From Anthopleura xanthogrammica (Eukaryota; Cnidaria; Anthozoa; Actiniaria; Actiniidae): a stretch of 64,000 nucleotides of DNA. Both the position numbers and the translations under genes were made by a program. Positions 1 to 11,069 of the stretch are shown piece after piece. Under the pieces are notes generated by a model. That model did not search any database. It saw nothing but the letters and a program-made list of their open reading frames with translations, and was not told the DNA's origin. Location of the stretch: NCBI GenBank assembly GCA_964019055.1, contig OZ025214.1, positions 6,881,358-6,945,357 on the forward strand, in the 5' to 3' direction. Position 1 is the first letter of the stretch; the number at the start of each line of letters is the position of its first letter.

Positions 1-121
1 CTACCCTTTCCGTCGTCCAGAGATTAGTTATTCTCGTTCCGGCGTTTACTGTTTTGACGTCGTTAAAATTGACCAACGATAGCGAACTAGGGCCTCTGGA
101 GCCCAGGATAACGCAACACCG

Positions 122-352
122 TTTTACAGCCATTCTCAGACACACGCGCACTCTTGCGAATTTTTCTGTCCCGACAAGTTGGTTTTTAGTGGACGTCAAT
201 CAAAATGTTTCCATAGCACTGTCGGAAAACACAATGCTACAAAGGCATGTGCGTATGGAATGTCATGGAAACGCTTTGATTGACGTCCACCAAACCCTAC
301 TCGCGACAGAAAAAATCGCAACAGTGCGCGTGTGTCTGAGAATGGCTGTAAG
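122..352. mobile_element. foldback (MITE-like) element
   Basis: Imperfect inverted repeat: the left arm starts TTTACAGCCATTCTCAGAC and continues to the GTGGACGTCAATCAAA segment; the right arm carries the reverse complement, ending near 352. No transposase is present. The open frame across it (54-410) is explained by this element and is not taken as an FGFR exon. Confidence 0.7.
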
Positions 353-486
353 ACAAGTTTCAGGGGGAAAAAATCCTTGTAAAAAGCCGTTTTCCCAGTA
401 TTGCCAATAGAGTGAACTTTTAAAGTTTAAATAGTTTCAAATTCCACCTCCCAAAACTTCTATTGATGCGAATTTTTTTGTTACAG

Positions 487-3400
487 ATCCGACGCCACCA
501 CCCGATAAAAGCAACATTAGCGGTAAGTATTGCATGTACTCTCCAAGGGAGGGGTAGGGGGAAGTGGAGGCTGGTTGAACTGCCACTCCCCCTCCCCCAC
601 CCCATTTGCACTACTACGCAGACAGGCTACAGTAAAAATCAAAAGTGTTGATACACTACCTGTTTGAAAAATTAAGCATGCAGTGTAAGAAAAAGCGCTT
701 TAAAAATCGTATATAAACTAAATCCCCCCTCCCCCATTCAGTGTTGTTCCTTGAGAATGTGGCTAGCTCACGTTACCCAACTTTGGCCATTTAGACAACA
801 TTGCAAGGGCAGGGGAGGGGAAGCTTACAGTCGACATCAGTCATTTCACACAGCCAATTTTGGGAGCATTATAGGGCTAGCGTATCAACACATTTCGATT
901 TTTACTGTAGACTAGAGGTGCATGCATGCACTCATACATTTGTTTTCTAAACTAGACTAGACTAACTAATCTATATATGAATTAACAGTGGCTCCCAGGT
1001 TTACCGACATGAAGTCCATGATGGCCACCAAACTGTTGTACAAGGATGGAGATCAGACTGCATTACCATGTGAAGCCAAAGGCGTCCCACTTCCAGTAGT
1101 TACCTGGTTCAAGGACAAAAAATCCTATCCTTCGACTGGACCGTATGCCTATACATTAGTATTAAAGGATCTTGAACGCTCGGATCAAGGACAGTATACT
1201 TGTAATGTGTCAAACAGCAAGGGATGGATCAATTTTACGTATAATATCGTTGTGAAACGTGAGTATTATAATAGACCTCATCGGCTTGGGGTAATGTTGT
1301 CCCATTTCAGACCACGTGTCATTCTCTTGAGAATAAGATTCTTTGTTTGAGTTGTATCCATATTCATGTATCTTCTCATGCGCAACCGTTAAACAATGAA
1401 ATGATACTCTTGGGACAACATTACACCCAAGCCGATGAGGTCTATAGACCTCTTTGCCTTGGGCGCAATGTTTTCCCATATCAGACTACGTGTCATTCTC
1501 TTGAGATAAGATTCTTTGTTTGAGTATTCATGGGTCTTCTCATGCAAAACCGTTAAAGAAAGAAATAACACTCAAAGGAATGACACGTGGTCTGAAATGG
1601 GCGGCCGTAAGGTCAGATGGAAACCAAGAATAGAAACCAAGAGTGGCTTAGTCTATCAACAATGATAATTTAAGTACTTTAAACATTTCATATTCTAAGA
1701 TATCTAAACTGAATTTCCTTTCGTAACAGATAAAATTAGGATTGGTCCACGAGTGAACACCATCTCTTCAAACGCAACAGTGGTCAGCGGTAATCCAGTA
1801 GAGCTCATGTGCACTTGTTTCTACAACTCTGCAGACGATGAAATTTCGTTCAAATGGTATCGGGAGACAAAAGCGGGCGGCCGAAAGCTGATTAATTCAA
1901 CGTTCTACCAAAAAATGGAAGACAAAGGACGTTACGACGTTGTAAAGCGAGTTGAATTTGTTCTTCTTTTGCCGAATGTGACCGAAATGGATGCTGGGAA
2001 GTACATCTGTGATGTTCGTAACAGGATTAGCTCAAGTTCTATGAGTACATATGTCGGTGTTAAAGATGCTGTAACAGGTAATACCGGTATATATATTGAA
2101 TTTAGTAGATGAGAGTTAAGGCACTAGGCCATGTGGGATAGGCTCAGAGATAATAATATGCGTAATGGATAAGTTGCGAGCCTTAATGTGAGCGACTGAA
2201 AAACAGCTGTCCACGGTTTCTAGTTAAACTGGCTCATTTTTCAGTCGACTTGAAGTTGTCAAAGGCCTAACGGCAGTCTTCTTCAGTCGCTCACATTAAG
2301 GCTCACAACTTATCCATTACGCATGTAAATATTGAATTTACTTGCTTTGCCTGCTAGTTCTCTTGTTCTTCGAGTGCTTTCCTACGGTTTTCCTCCATTT
2401 GTAAAAGTCAAAATTTCACTTCGATCAATACAATACACCATACATTTCTCTGCAACTTTGGTAGTTCATGTAATGGGGATTTTTTCTGGGATTATAATTA
2501 AGTTAGTTTCTCACGCTCGTACCCATTCCCTTGTTCGCTATGGAAACCGCTAATTGTTACACTCAAAACAAGATTGGGATTTTATATTTTTTGCCATACA
2601 AGCGTAGTATAATTGGTTCGTTGCATTTCGTCACCTCCCTACTGTTACCGTGCCGTTTGTCATAAATCTTTGCCTCCCTTCGCAAGCTTACTTCTTTTCA
2701 CACGATACGCGATTCTCTCTAACTTGACTTTCATTTTTATTTCTGTCTTTGGTTTATTCCTAGTCACTCCAACAACTTTCATTACTAGCGGCTCGATGCG
2801 GAAACCAAAGCCTCAAGCAGAGCAGAGCTCGGAGAACATCATTGAAATAGGGTCGTTCGTTGTTGGAGCAGTTTTAGTGATTTTCATTGCAGTTATAGGC
2901 TGTTTTTGCTACAGAAAATCCCGATCAAAGAAGCACCAGAGACCAACTATGATTACAGAATACAACAGAGAGACTGAAGGTGTCAACATAACTGCTCCAG
3001 AACCGCCACCTGTCCAAACCCGTCCAAGACGAACCAATTCTACATCCTCTACTGGGTCAATGGCGGGATTTCCACGTCAGAGAAGCATGCGCGATCGACT
3101 GGAGTCCAGGCTTACGCAGTTATCTGAGGTGGAGATTCCTTATGATCCACAGTGGGAAGTTAATAGAAATGATGTGATTCTGGGGGAGGTACTCGGAGAA
3201 GGAGCTTTTGGAAGGGTTATTATGGCTCAAGCGTATGGGACTAAGGATGGTCTAGCGCCATGTACGGTGGCAGTGAAAATGCTGAAAGGTTTGTTTCTTA
3301 TTCATTAGTTTAATCTGCGCGGATTTCTTAGCTCGGCATCCCATTTAAATAACATTTATTGGCTTTGACTTGGGTTTTCTCCTGGTTCTGTGAGTTAGCC

Positions 3401-6400
3401 ATGTCCTCACTTAGATCGGCCCAGAGGTTGTTTCAGGGTTTGATCTGTGAGTTAGCTCTGCCCTGATTTAGATCAGCCCAAAGGTTTTTTTAAAGGATTG
3501 ATTTATATGAGAGCCGTTCCCTGACTTAGATCAGCTCAGCTGTTTCAGGTTTTGATCTGTGAGTTAACCATGCCCTGACATATATAGATCACTCCATGCA
3601 GAGGTTGTTTCAGGGAGCACGTGAATTTGGGGGAAGGCATGACATAAAACGTATGACAAAATTCACACTCGAATTACAGACCTCCATCCTCTCCAACCCT
3701 GTTAATTTATAAAAAAATGATTGATAACCTGAAGGTTATTGATACTTTCAGATGATGCAACAGAAGTCGAGTTTGGAGACCTCATATCGGAAATGGAAGT
3801 CATGAAGACTATTGGAAAACATATCAATATTATCAACTTACTTGGAACTTGTACACAAGATGGTAAGTGGTCTGACAGATCGCAAAAAGTCCCTACTTCC
3901 GGCGAATGTATTGTGGTGATAGAGGATGAGGCGAGGACGGGAGAATTCTCTTCTCCCGTAAGCCATTTTCCCCCACCTACCATTAGTCTCTCCCTTGATT
4001 TGAAAATTTTTCTCCGGTTTTCCTCACTCCGCAAAATCTAACCTAGATTGCTATTCGATCTGTGAGTTAGCCGTGCCGTGACTTTAATCAGCCCAGCGGT
4101 TGTTTCAGGGTTCAGTCTGTGATTTAACCGTGCCGTGACTTTGATCAGCCCAGAGGTTTCATGCGGGGCTCGATATAATTGACGATGTTTTGTGCATCTT
4201 TCAGGTCCTTTGTTCGTTATCGTAGAATACGCAAGTCAAGGAAACTTACGGCAGTACCTCCGGGACAGAAGACCTATCAGGGATTACGAAGATGCAATGA
4301 AACCTCCAGAAACTCTGTCTCTTTTAGACCTAATGTCATTCTCATACCAGATAGCGCGTGGCATGGATTATCTCGCATCTAGAAAGGTGAGCGGCAGCTA
4401 CATTTTGCGATAACGTTAACACGAGAGAAAATATTAAAAATCACTTACTAAAGGGGGCAAGGATAGGGTCCAAAATAGAAACCCGATTTTATTGAATTTG
4501 GTGGTGTGTACTGGTAAATACCCTCTCTTCCTCATGCAGAGACCTATTGAAATGCTCCATACTGGGTGTTCATAGTGACTATTTCTATACACCATGCAAT
4601 ATATTGTTTAACATACATGCAAACATACAGTGAATTTATTTCTGAGATTTGGCTTTTAGTTTTGAGGATTTCACCTCCAGAGATGGTGGGTACCGAGTAA
4701 CCCCACCCCCCCCCCCCCCCCCCCCATTCTAAATCAAGTCCCGTAAGATGACCTTATTTCAAAACTCATCATTGAGACGATATGACTGTAGCACACTTAG
4801 CAGAGCCTCAAGCAGCTTTTACATCTCTAGTATTCACTATTTTTCATACATCGGTTCACTGGTCAGAGATAAAGCTTTCAAGCAAGGCTCCTAGGTAGTT
4901 TCAAAGAATTATTCAAATTTGAACCTTGCAGCCTCGACTGAATGCTTTGTGTTTGACCAGTGAACCGATGTATGGAAAGTGGGGAATACTCTTCAACTAC
5001 ATGCCTGCATCCAGAACTTAGTACTTTGGAAACGTTTCAACGGGGTTCCAATCACATATACTGTATAGCCTATATGGGTCAATGATTCAATGCAATCGCT
5101 CTTCTACAGTGTTGTAGCTCGTTAATAATTTTAAGTGAAATTTCATCGTATGATTGTAGTGACTGATGGTCTTGGTTCATTTTTTCAGTGCATTCATCGC
5201 GATCTCGCTGCACGTAATATTCTTGTAGCTGATGACAAAGTCTTGAAGATAGCCGACTTCGGTTTAGCAAGAGATGTCCATCAAATGGATTACTATAGGA
5301 AAACAACTGATGTAAGTTCTCTCTACTTTTACGAAATAACAAAAAATGCGCGCTCTGTTGTCACGTCTTTAGTTCACCATGCTTTGTATTATGTTGATAA
5401 ACGTAGACCAGTAGGGAACATCTGGTCTTTCTTGGGTAGAATCATCTTTTTTTTCGTGGTATGTGTTGTTGACCACATATATTATGTTCATTATGCTGCT
5501 TCATTCGAACTTCTATAAAGCGAGCATTCCGGCTCGGATAATGGCAAGCTCGTGCAGAAATAGCCTTCTTCGCAGACGTTCTTAGGGTCGTCACGCAACG
5601 TTTCTCGTGGGGAGAGAAGCATTGCGTGACGACCCTAAGAGCGTCTGCGTAGGAGGCTAGTGCAGAAGCTGGCAGCGTAATACTTGTAGTTTTATTTAGA
5701 GTAATTTTGCAGGATACTGAATAAAATGTTCTACCGTTGTAGGGTCGTTTACCAGTGAAGTGGATGGCTTTAGAAGCCCTCTTCGATCGTGTTTACACCA
5801 CTCAGAGTGACGTGTAAGTCTTTAACTTGATCATCAACATCATTAGAGTGTCTGCAAGTTATGATAACATTTTGTTTTATTCATTTCTCAGTTGGTCTTT
5901 TGGGATTGTTGTCTGGGAAATAATAACATTTGGTGAGTATCTTTGGCTTCTTCAGTTGTCTACCCACAAGGAGACCAATAATTTTTTTTCGGATTTTAAT
6001 TTAACTTTCCACTTTTAGGTAAGTTGGGCTCCCTGTGGTATAACTTGCGCACCCTCAGTTCTTACACAGGAACTGATAGACCAATAATTGTTATTCGGCA
6101 ATATCCAAATATTCTTTTTTTTTTATGTCATTTAATGCCATTTAAAGGGGCACTTGGATGAAAACGCCACATATTTTGAAAGTCCGAATAGTTCAAGTAT
6201 TTAAGAATAATATGACTCAATCATGATTATGAAAACCAGATTGGCAAAAATTTTAGCCTGGGAGCCACTACGCAGTTGAGAAATTTTGGTTTCAAAACTA
6301 AAAGAACAATAGGGTTGAGTAAATGACGTCATTTACTCACAATTTAGATGCTGAAAAAAATATATAATTTTTATCTGCAAATTTTGACTGTGAAGAAAAT

Positions 6401-9118
6401 ATGTTGCTTGGCTACCATTGGGGCCATATAGATAAGTTTAACCAATTTTCAAGGCATTTCCAATTTTCATCGATTTTCATCCAAGTGCCCCTTTAAGCAA
6501 ATACGAATGGATTATTTAGAATAACTATAATATTTCTAATAGGAGTCCGTCTACCATACGTGAGGTTTCCCATTCAGTGTAATGTAATAAAACTCAGAAC
6601 ATATTGTCTCGTCTTTTAGGTGGAATGCCGTATCCTGGCGTGCCTCTAGAAAAACTATGCATGCTGCTAAAGTCTGGGTATAGAATGGAACGACCAGTGA
6701 ATTGCTCAAAAGAACTGTAAGTAATATGAACGTCGTTCAAAATTAGTTGTGCCCAACGAGCCCAACTAAATTAAACATGATTTTCGCTGCACTCGCGCAT
6801 CTGGATTAAAGTGGCAGGCCTTACTATGCAGCCCAGTCTACCAAAATACACATGCATACACCGTAGACTTCCTGTGTCTTGAACAAGCGCGAGACACTGG
6901 GACTGATTATCACTGAAACGAGGGCAGTTAGTTGTCCTTTCCAAACATGGGGAAAGAATTTTACGAATGACTGGAATTCTAATAGATTGATCCATTTAAT
7001 TTTCAGATATACAATAATGTTAAACTGTTGGAACGAGAACCCAGAAACAAGACCAACCTTCGCTTCTTTAATACACGAGTTTGACAGAATGGTGTCCCTG
7101 TTGTCTGATAAGGTACGTGAAAACAGCTAAAGATTCTTGTCATTTAATCAGAAATAAATATTTGCCTTTACCGAATCGAGCGCGCAAAGCGTCTATGGAT
7201 TGCGTAGTTGTTTTAATACAATCTTGCAAGTCTTACGATATAGAATCGAGCCTTTGCCGAACAACATCATTTACTGGTACAGTCGAAGCTTTCGCAAGGG
7301 ACCACTTCGAGAAATCGAAAAAAGGGTCATAACTAGAGCTGGTCGCTAACGAGAAACGCCAAGAAAGGGTTCTTATAAGCGGCAATGCAAACGGGGTCTC
7401 AAAATCATGGTCGTAACTAGACCTGATTGCTTACGAGACAAACAAAATGCAATGTCAGTGATAAAACTACACCTTCAGCTCTGTTTTTTTTCCCTCGATT
7501 ATAAAGACAGATTTCATAGAAAAGTTGAACCATTACCTTGACAGAATTAATTAGGAGACTGCGCACATTTTAACGCACTGGGGCAGGGCAAACCTTGTGT
7601 ACGTAGACATGAGTCAAGTGAACCGTGTTTTAAATAGGCTTTATCTTACTTGAGTAACATCTCACCCGCTGGAAAATCTGCGGCTCTTGTTCCATGACGG
7701 AGCTTGAATCTGGAAGTGTTTGTTTTTTAGGTTAGAAATGATTTTTTTTACAGGTTCACGCGTTCACGGAATTAGCATCTAGCGGAATAAAGAGTTTCAG
7801 ACCGTGTTTCGATTCTCAACACGCTTTTCTTTTGAATTCTCTTATCTTTGTCATTTATTTTTAAATAATTTTAATGGCGGAGAGTGGAACGAAGGGCTTT
7901 CAGCCGTAATTCACCTTTATTGGAAAGGGTCACGAACGTTACACGACACCCACACGTTGGACAGCCTTTTATGGATAATTGTTGGTTTTTGCAAAGAGGA
8001 AAACCAACCCACAACTCTACTCACTCTTGAGCAATCTCTTTAAGCACAGAGAAGAGAAAACCCCGTAAGCACAGAATGAGAGAGTTGACAAACAGCTTCA
8101 CTTGGACATGAGAAAATCCTCGCATCATGCACAGAAGAGAACTCGCAAAATACTATACTCACAGAAAGCTCTCTCAGCAAAGAAGAGAACCATCAAACAT
8201 CTCCACTTGCACATAAGAAACCCCTCGAAAAAGCGCAGGAAGGAACGCGCAAATAACTCTACTTGCAATTGTGACCTACATCATCTCTACTTACATATAG
8301 GAAAAAACCTCCAAGCACAGGGAAAAAAACGGCAAACAACTCCACTCGCACATAATGACTACTATAGCAGGGAGTGGCGGCGCACTGTCAGCGCACACTA
8401 CTTTGGCTTCCCAATATAATGTCACATATTTAGATAAAATATTATTTTGTCGCAGGATTATTTGGATCTTCAAGGTGCTCTGATTAGTCCTCTTTGCCCG
8501 CGTACTCCTTCATCAGAATTACTCAACGACCCACTCAAGGATTCATCGTCCATTTTCATGAGTAGTTCGGAAGATAACGAATGTGATTTATCAAGAAGCG
8601 ACACAACGTTGAACAATAGAGACAGCAAAACATCTGAGAATCTAATTCCACTTTTAGAGGAAGATGATAACAGTGTAGAATATGATGAAAACGCGCAGGA
8701 AAATGCGTACGAGAACATACGGTTAGAACAGAATGTTCCATTAATAAATGAAGGAATTTCTGATGGAAAATCGGGGAACTCTCAAGCGGATTTCTCGAAA
8801 AGTAGTAACACTTCTTTACCTGGATCACGGGTTTTTGCTGATCATAATAATGTTCCATTACTAGATGATACTAATTGTGATGGAAGATCGAGGAACTCCC
8901 AAGGAGATTTTTCTCAGAGTAGTAATACTTCGCTACCTGGATCGCGGATTTTTGCTGATCATGATAATGACGAGGCGACAGAAAGTCTGCTAGAAAACCA
9001 GAGTAATGGCGAAGGAAATGATGGTTTAGACGCGAGTTTTTCTGGACAGAGTAATGATAGACATCGCGTCAATAAAAACAAGAAAACGCGTAAACCTTCA
9101 GTTATTACAGAAGTCTAG
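487..9118 (+). CDS. FGFR: FGF receptor-type receptor tyrosine kinase (5' partial)
   Basis: Exons read from splice sites and frame: 487-522, 989-1258, 1730-2077, 2764-3288, 3752-3862, 4205-4386, 5189-5311, 5743-5813, 5892-5932, 6620-6716, 7007-7112, 8456-9118 (stop TAG); phases agree throughout. The 36-bp first exon codes a Pro-rich linker ([11 protein letters not shown]). Exons 2 and 3 are Ig domains like FGFR D2 and D3 ([17 protein letters not shown]). Exon 4 holds a TM helix ([18 protein letters not shown]), the FGFR-type juxtamembrane ([19 protein letters not shown]) and the glycine loop GEGAFG with VAVKMLK. The catalytic loop is HRDLAARN, then DFGLARD and paired activation-loop tyrosines (MDYYRKTT). 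The APE motif reads ALE. After the kinase comes DYLDLQ, matching the FGFR PLC-gamma docking YLDL site, then a long Ser/Asp-rich tail with an internal repeat. The family binds FGF with heparan sulphate and signals through MAPK/PLC-gamma. Signal peptide and D1 would lie upstream of the window. Family call is firm; orthology within FGFRs is not resolved. Confidence 0.93.
1273..1605. mobile_element. foldback element pair in FGFR intron
   Basis: Inverted arms of about 30 bp (CTCATCGGCTTGGGGTAATG at left, its reverse complement ending at 1443) enclose a 110-bp core. A related diverged copy follows directly (1444-1605), ending with GACACGTGGTCTGAAATGGG, the reverse complement of a segment in the first copy. 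The CCCATTTCAGACCA ends relate it to the elements near 49140, 50670 and 60532. Confidence 0.65.
2158..2324. mobile_element. foldback (MITE-like) element in FGFR intron
   Basis: About 42-bp inverted arms: ATGCGTAATGGATAAGTTGC at the left end and its reverse complement at the right end, with GAGCCTTAATGTGAGCGACTG also mirrored. No coding capacity. Confidence 0.75.
3386..3616 (+). repeat. ~57-bp minisatellite, about four degenerate copies
   Basis: Repeating pattern TGTGAGTTAGCCATG, then GACTTAGATCAGCCCAG, then AGGTTGTTTCAGG, lying in the intron between the TM/glycine-loop exon and the next kinase exon. Two more copies are at 4057-4160, and related single or paired copies occur in ENO4 and nucleophosmin introns. 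Confidence 0.75.
4057..4160 (+). repeat. two more copies of the ~57-bp intronic repeat
   Basis: Two units of the TGTGAGTTAGCC / GATCAGCCCAG / GGTTGTTTCAGGG pattern directly upstream of the FGFR exon starting at 4205. Confidence 0.7.
4706..4725 (+). repeat. poly-C homopolymer tract
   Basis: A run of 20 C in an FGFR intron, preceded by CCCCA. Length may be affected by sequencing or assembly. Confidence 0.9.
4841..4979. mobile_element. foldback (MITE-like) element
   Basis: Terminal inverted repeats: CATACATCGGTTCACTGGTC at the left and its reverse complement at the right, 139 bp end to end, non-coding, in an FGFR intron. Confidence 0.75.
5561..5660. mobile_element. short near-perfect hairpin element
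   Basis: Arms of about 45 bp around a ~12-bp loop: TTAGGGTCGTCACGCAACG is mirrored by CATTGCGTGACGACCCTAAG. GTGCAGAA flanks both ends and may be a target-site duplication. It lies between two FGFR kinase exons. Confidence 0.75.
6141..6496. mobile_element. MITE with TTTAAAGGGGCACTTGGATG ends
   Basis: About 25-bp terminal inverted repeats (TTTAAAGGGGCACTTGGATG at left, its complement at right) enclose ~300 bp without coding potential, in an FGFR intron. A second copy of the left end lies at 45158-45210, in the protease-nucleophosmin interval. Confidence 0.8.
8040..8370 (+). repeat. degenerate tandem repeat in the last FGFR intron
   Basis: Loosely repeated phrases such as AAGCACAGAGAAGAGAA, CTCCACTTGCACATAAG and CTCTACTTACATATAGG recur every 60-70 bp just upstream of the last FGFR exon. 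This explains the spurious open frame at 8102-8419. Unit boundaries are unclear. Confidence 0.5.
8732..8965 (+). repeat. 117-bp in-frame tandem duplication in the FGFR C-tail
   Basis: Two adjacent 117-bp (39-codon) copies, 8732-8848 and 8849-8965, lie inside the last exon. Both begin with codons for NVPL and contain [10 protein letters not shown] followed by FADH. The copies differ at scattered positions, so the duplication is not very recent. It keeps the reading frame and doubles a Ser-rich cytoplasmic segment downstream of the YLDL site. Confidence 0.85.
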
Positions 9119-9888
9119 TTCTAAACTCAAAACATGGAAGCTTATTGATGGGAGAGTTGCGCAGTGTTTGGTACGAATCCTAACATTGATGAACAGATTA
9201 AAGAATATAGAAAGAAAAAGGAGTCGATTGCAAGGTGTCGTAGAAGATCACTCGAAATTGCGCAATGCCTGTGTCTAACAGAAAATTCATCAGTGGTTAC
9301 CAAAAGTTTTTAGTAAAAACTGTATGCTATACGGTGAACAAGGAAATATTGGCCATGAACACGAGTTTACGCAAGATCTCAGCTCGCTGTAGACTATTAT
9401 GAACACAACTTCAACACTGAGGAAAGAGAAGCAACCGTCATTATAGAAAAAACAAAACTGATTTTAGTGACGTTGTTGGACCTTACTAAGAGATTGCGCA
9501 CTGTCTACGACTACGAAATACTATGTAACAAAGTCTGCAGTCTGCGAGTACTTACGGAGATCAACTGCGTAAGAATGCAAAGTTGCGCAATGTCTGGAAC
9601 GCGAATTTCTTAATGAAAGTTCACAAAGCAGTTATTTTTAGATCCTTGTGGGATCATAACTGCGTGTGATAGGAAACAAAAAATATTGTTGTGCGTTATT
9701 ATTGGATTCCGCAATCTCTGAGCTGGTATAGGGAGGAGGCAGGCGGGCACCACAGAAACAGCGAAGAAGTACGGCCGCACAGAAAAGAAAAATTATCAAA
9801 ACTTACGGAAGGATCAAACCAACCGAACAGACGTAATGCAGTAACCAAAGAATGCGGAACCTTACCCTTTGCAGCACGGTATTATCAG

Positions 9889-10029
9889 AATAAAATACTT
9901 CGACAAGACGACATATTTTGGCGTCGTAACAAAACGTAGATGTATAGTAAATAGGTTTGCAAGAGATTTCATACATGTATATAAAAAGATATTTTAGATT
10001 ATAGTTAGTACAGGAGCAGAATAAATAAA
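9889..10029 (+). promoter_or_regulatory. candidate FGFR polyadenylation signals
   Basis: AATAAA occurs at 9889-9894 and twice in overlap at 10020-10029. The stretch 9119-10030 after the FGFR stop has no convincing coding exon and fits a 3' UTR. The cleavage site was not determined. Confidence 0.45.
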
Positions 10030-10121
10030 GTATGGTATTTTAGTTTTAATTTTTTTGTAGCTTGAAATCGATTTTGGATTGAGATACAAAGTGGAATGGA
10101 AAAACATTGAGGCCATAAAGA

Positions 10122-10551
10122 GAAAACGTGTAAGATACAAGGGGTGTAAGTAAGGAGGGTCATTCTTGGGGACATCAGAAGAGGTGTAAGATACAAGGGG
10201 TGCAAGTAAGGAGGGTCATTCTTGGGGACATCAGAAGAGGTGTAAGATACAAGGGGCGTAAGTAAGGAAGGTCATTCTTGGGGACATCAGAAGAGGTGTA
10301 AGATACATGGGGCGTAAGTAAGGAGGGTCATTCTTGGGGACATCAGAAGAAGTGTAAGATACAAGGGGTGCAAGTAGGGAGGGTCATTCTTGGGGACATC
10401 AGAAGAGGTGTAAGATACATGGGGTGAAGTAAGGAGGGTCATTCTTGGGGACATCAGAAGAGGTGTAAGATACATGGGGCGTAAGTAAGGAGAGACACTC
10501 TTGGAGCCATCAGAAGAGGTGTAAGCTGCAAGGACTGCAAGTAAGGAGGAT
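10122..10551. repeat. ~56-bp minisatellite, about 7.5 copies
   Basis: Direct repeat of GGTGTAAGATACAAGGGG, then AAGTAAGGAGGGTCATTC, then TTGGGGACATCAGAAGA. It lies between the 3' ends of the convergent FGFR and small secreted-protein genes. The reverse-strand open frames here are by-products of the repeat. Confidence 0.9.
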
Positions 10552-11069
10552 AAAAAGAGGATAAAAACAACGTTTAACAAAGATATATTTTATTAATTCA
10601 TATATATTAATACCTTTTCCTTAATCGAAAATAACAAAATTTCCTATTATTTTTCTTTCCACTACTCTTGCGAGTCTATTTATCTAAAGTTACAAATTAC
10701 TACCTAATGGAAAGTAATATACTTGTCTTGCAATAGCAGGCGATCAAACTCTTCCACAGAAGAGAAACGTTATCTGTGATAAATGTCCAATAGTATGGAC
10801 TTACTTGGTATCTTAAACGATATATATAACGCGAAATGTAGGTCAATTATATATAGCTGATTAATTTTGAAAATAGAACTAATTCTTTGCTTAAATACTT
10901 TTTATCTTTGTGCTCAACTATTCCTAGGTTTGACTTTGGGCGCTTTATACGCAGCTTCGATTCAGCTTTATACTCATCATATATATTAAATCGAGTATTT
11001 GAAGATTTCGTAGAACATCTGCAGGGACGCCTCGATTCCCCTGGAAACCAAAGAAAATGAAGTCAAAAT

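Noticed and set aside
54..410. 118-codon open frame at the left edge
   Set aside because: It lies across an inverted-repeat element (122-352), has no splice or domain evidence and does not resemble an FGFR extracellular exon.
10287..10580. 97-codon minus-strand frame with repeated YLTPLLMSPRMTLL
   Set aside because: By-product of the 56-bp minisatellite downstream of FGFR.
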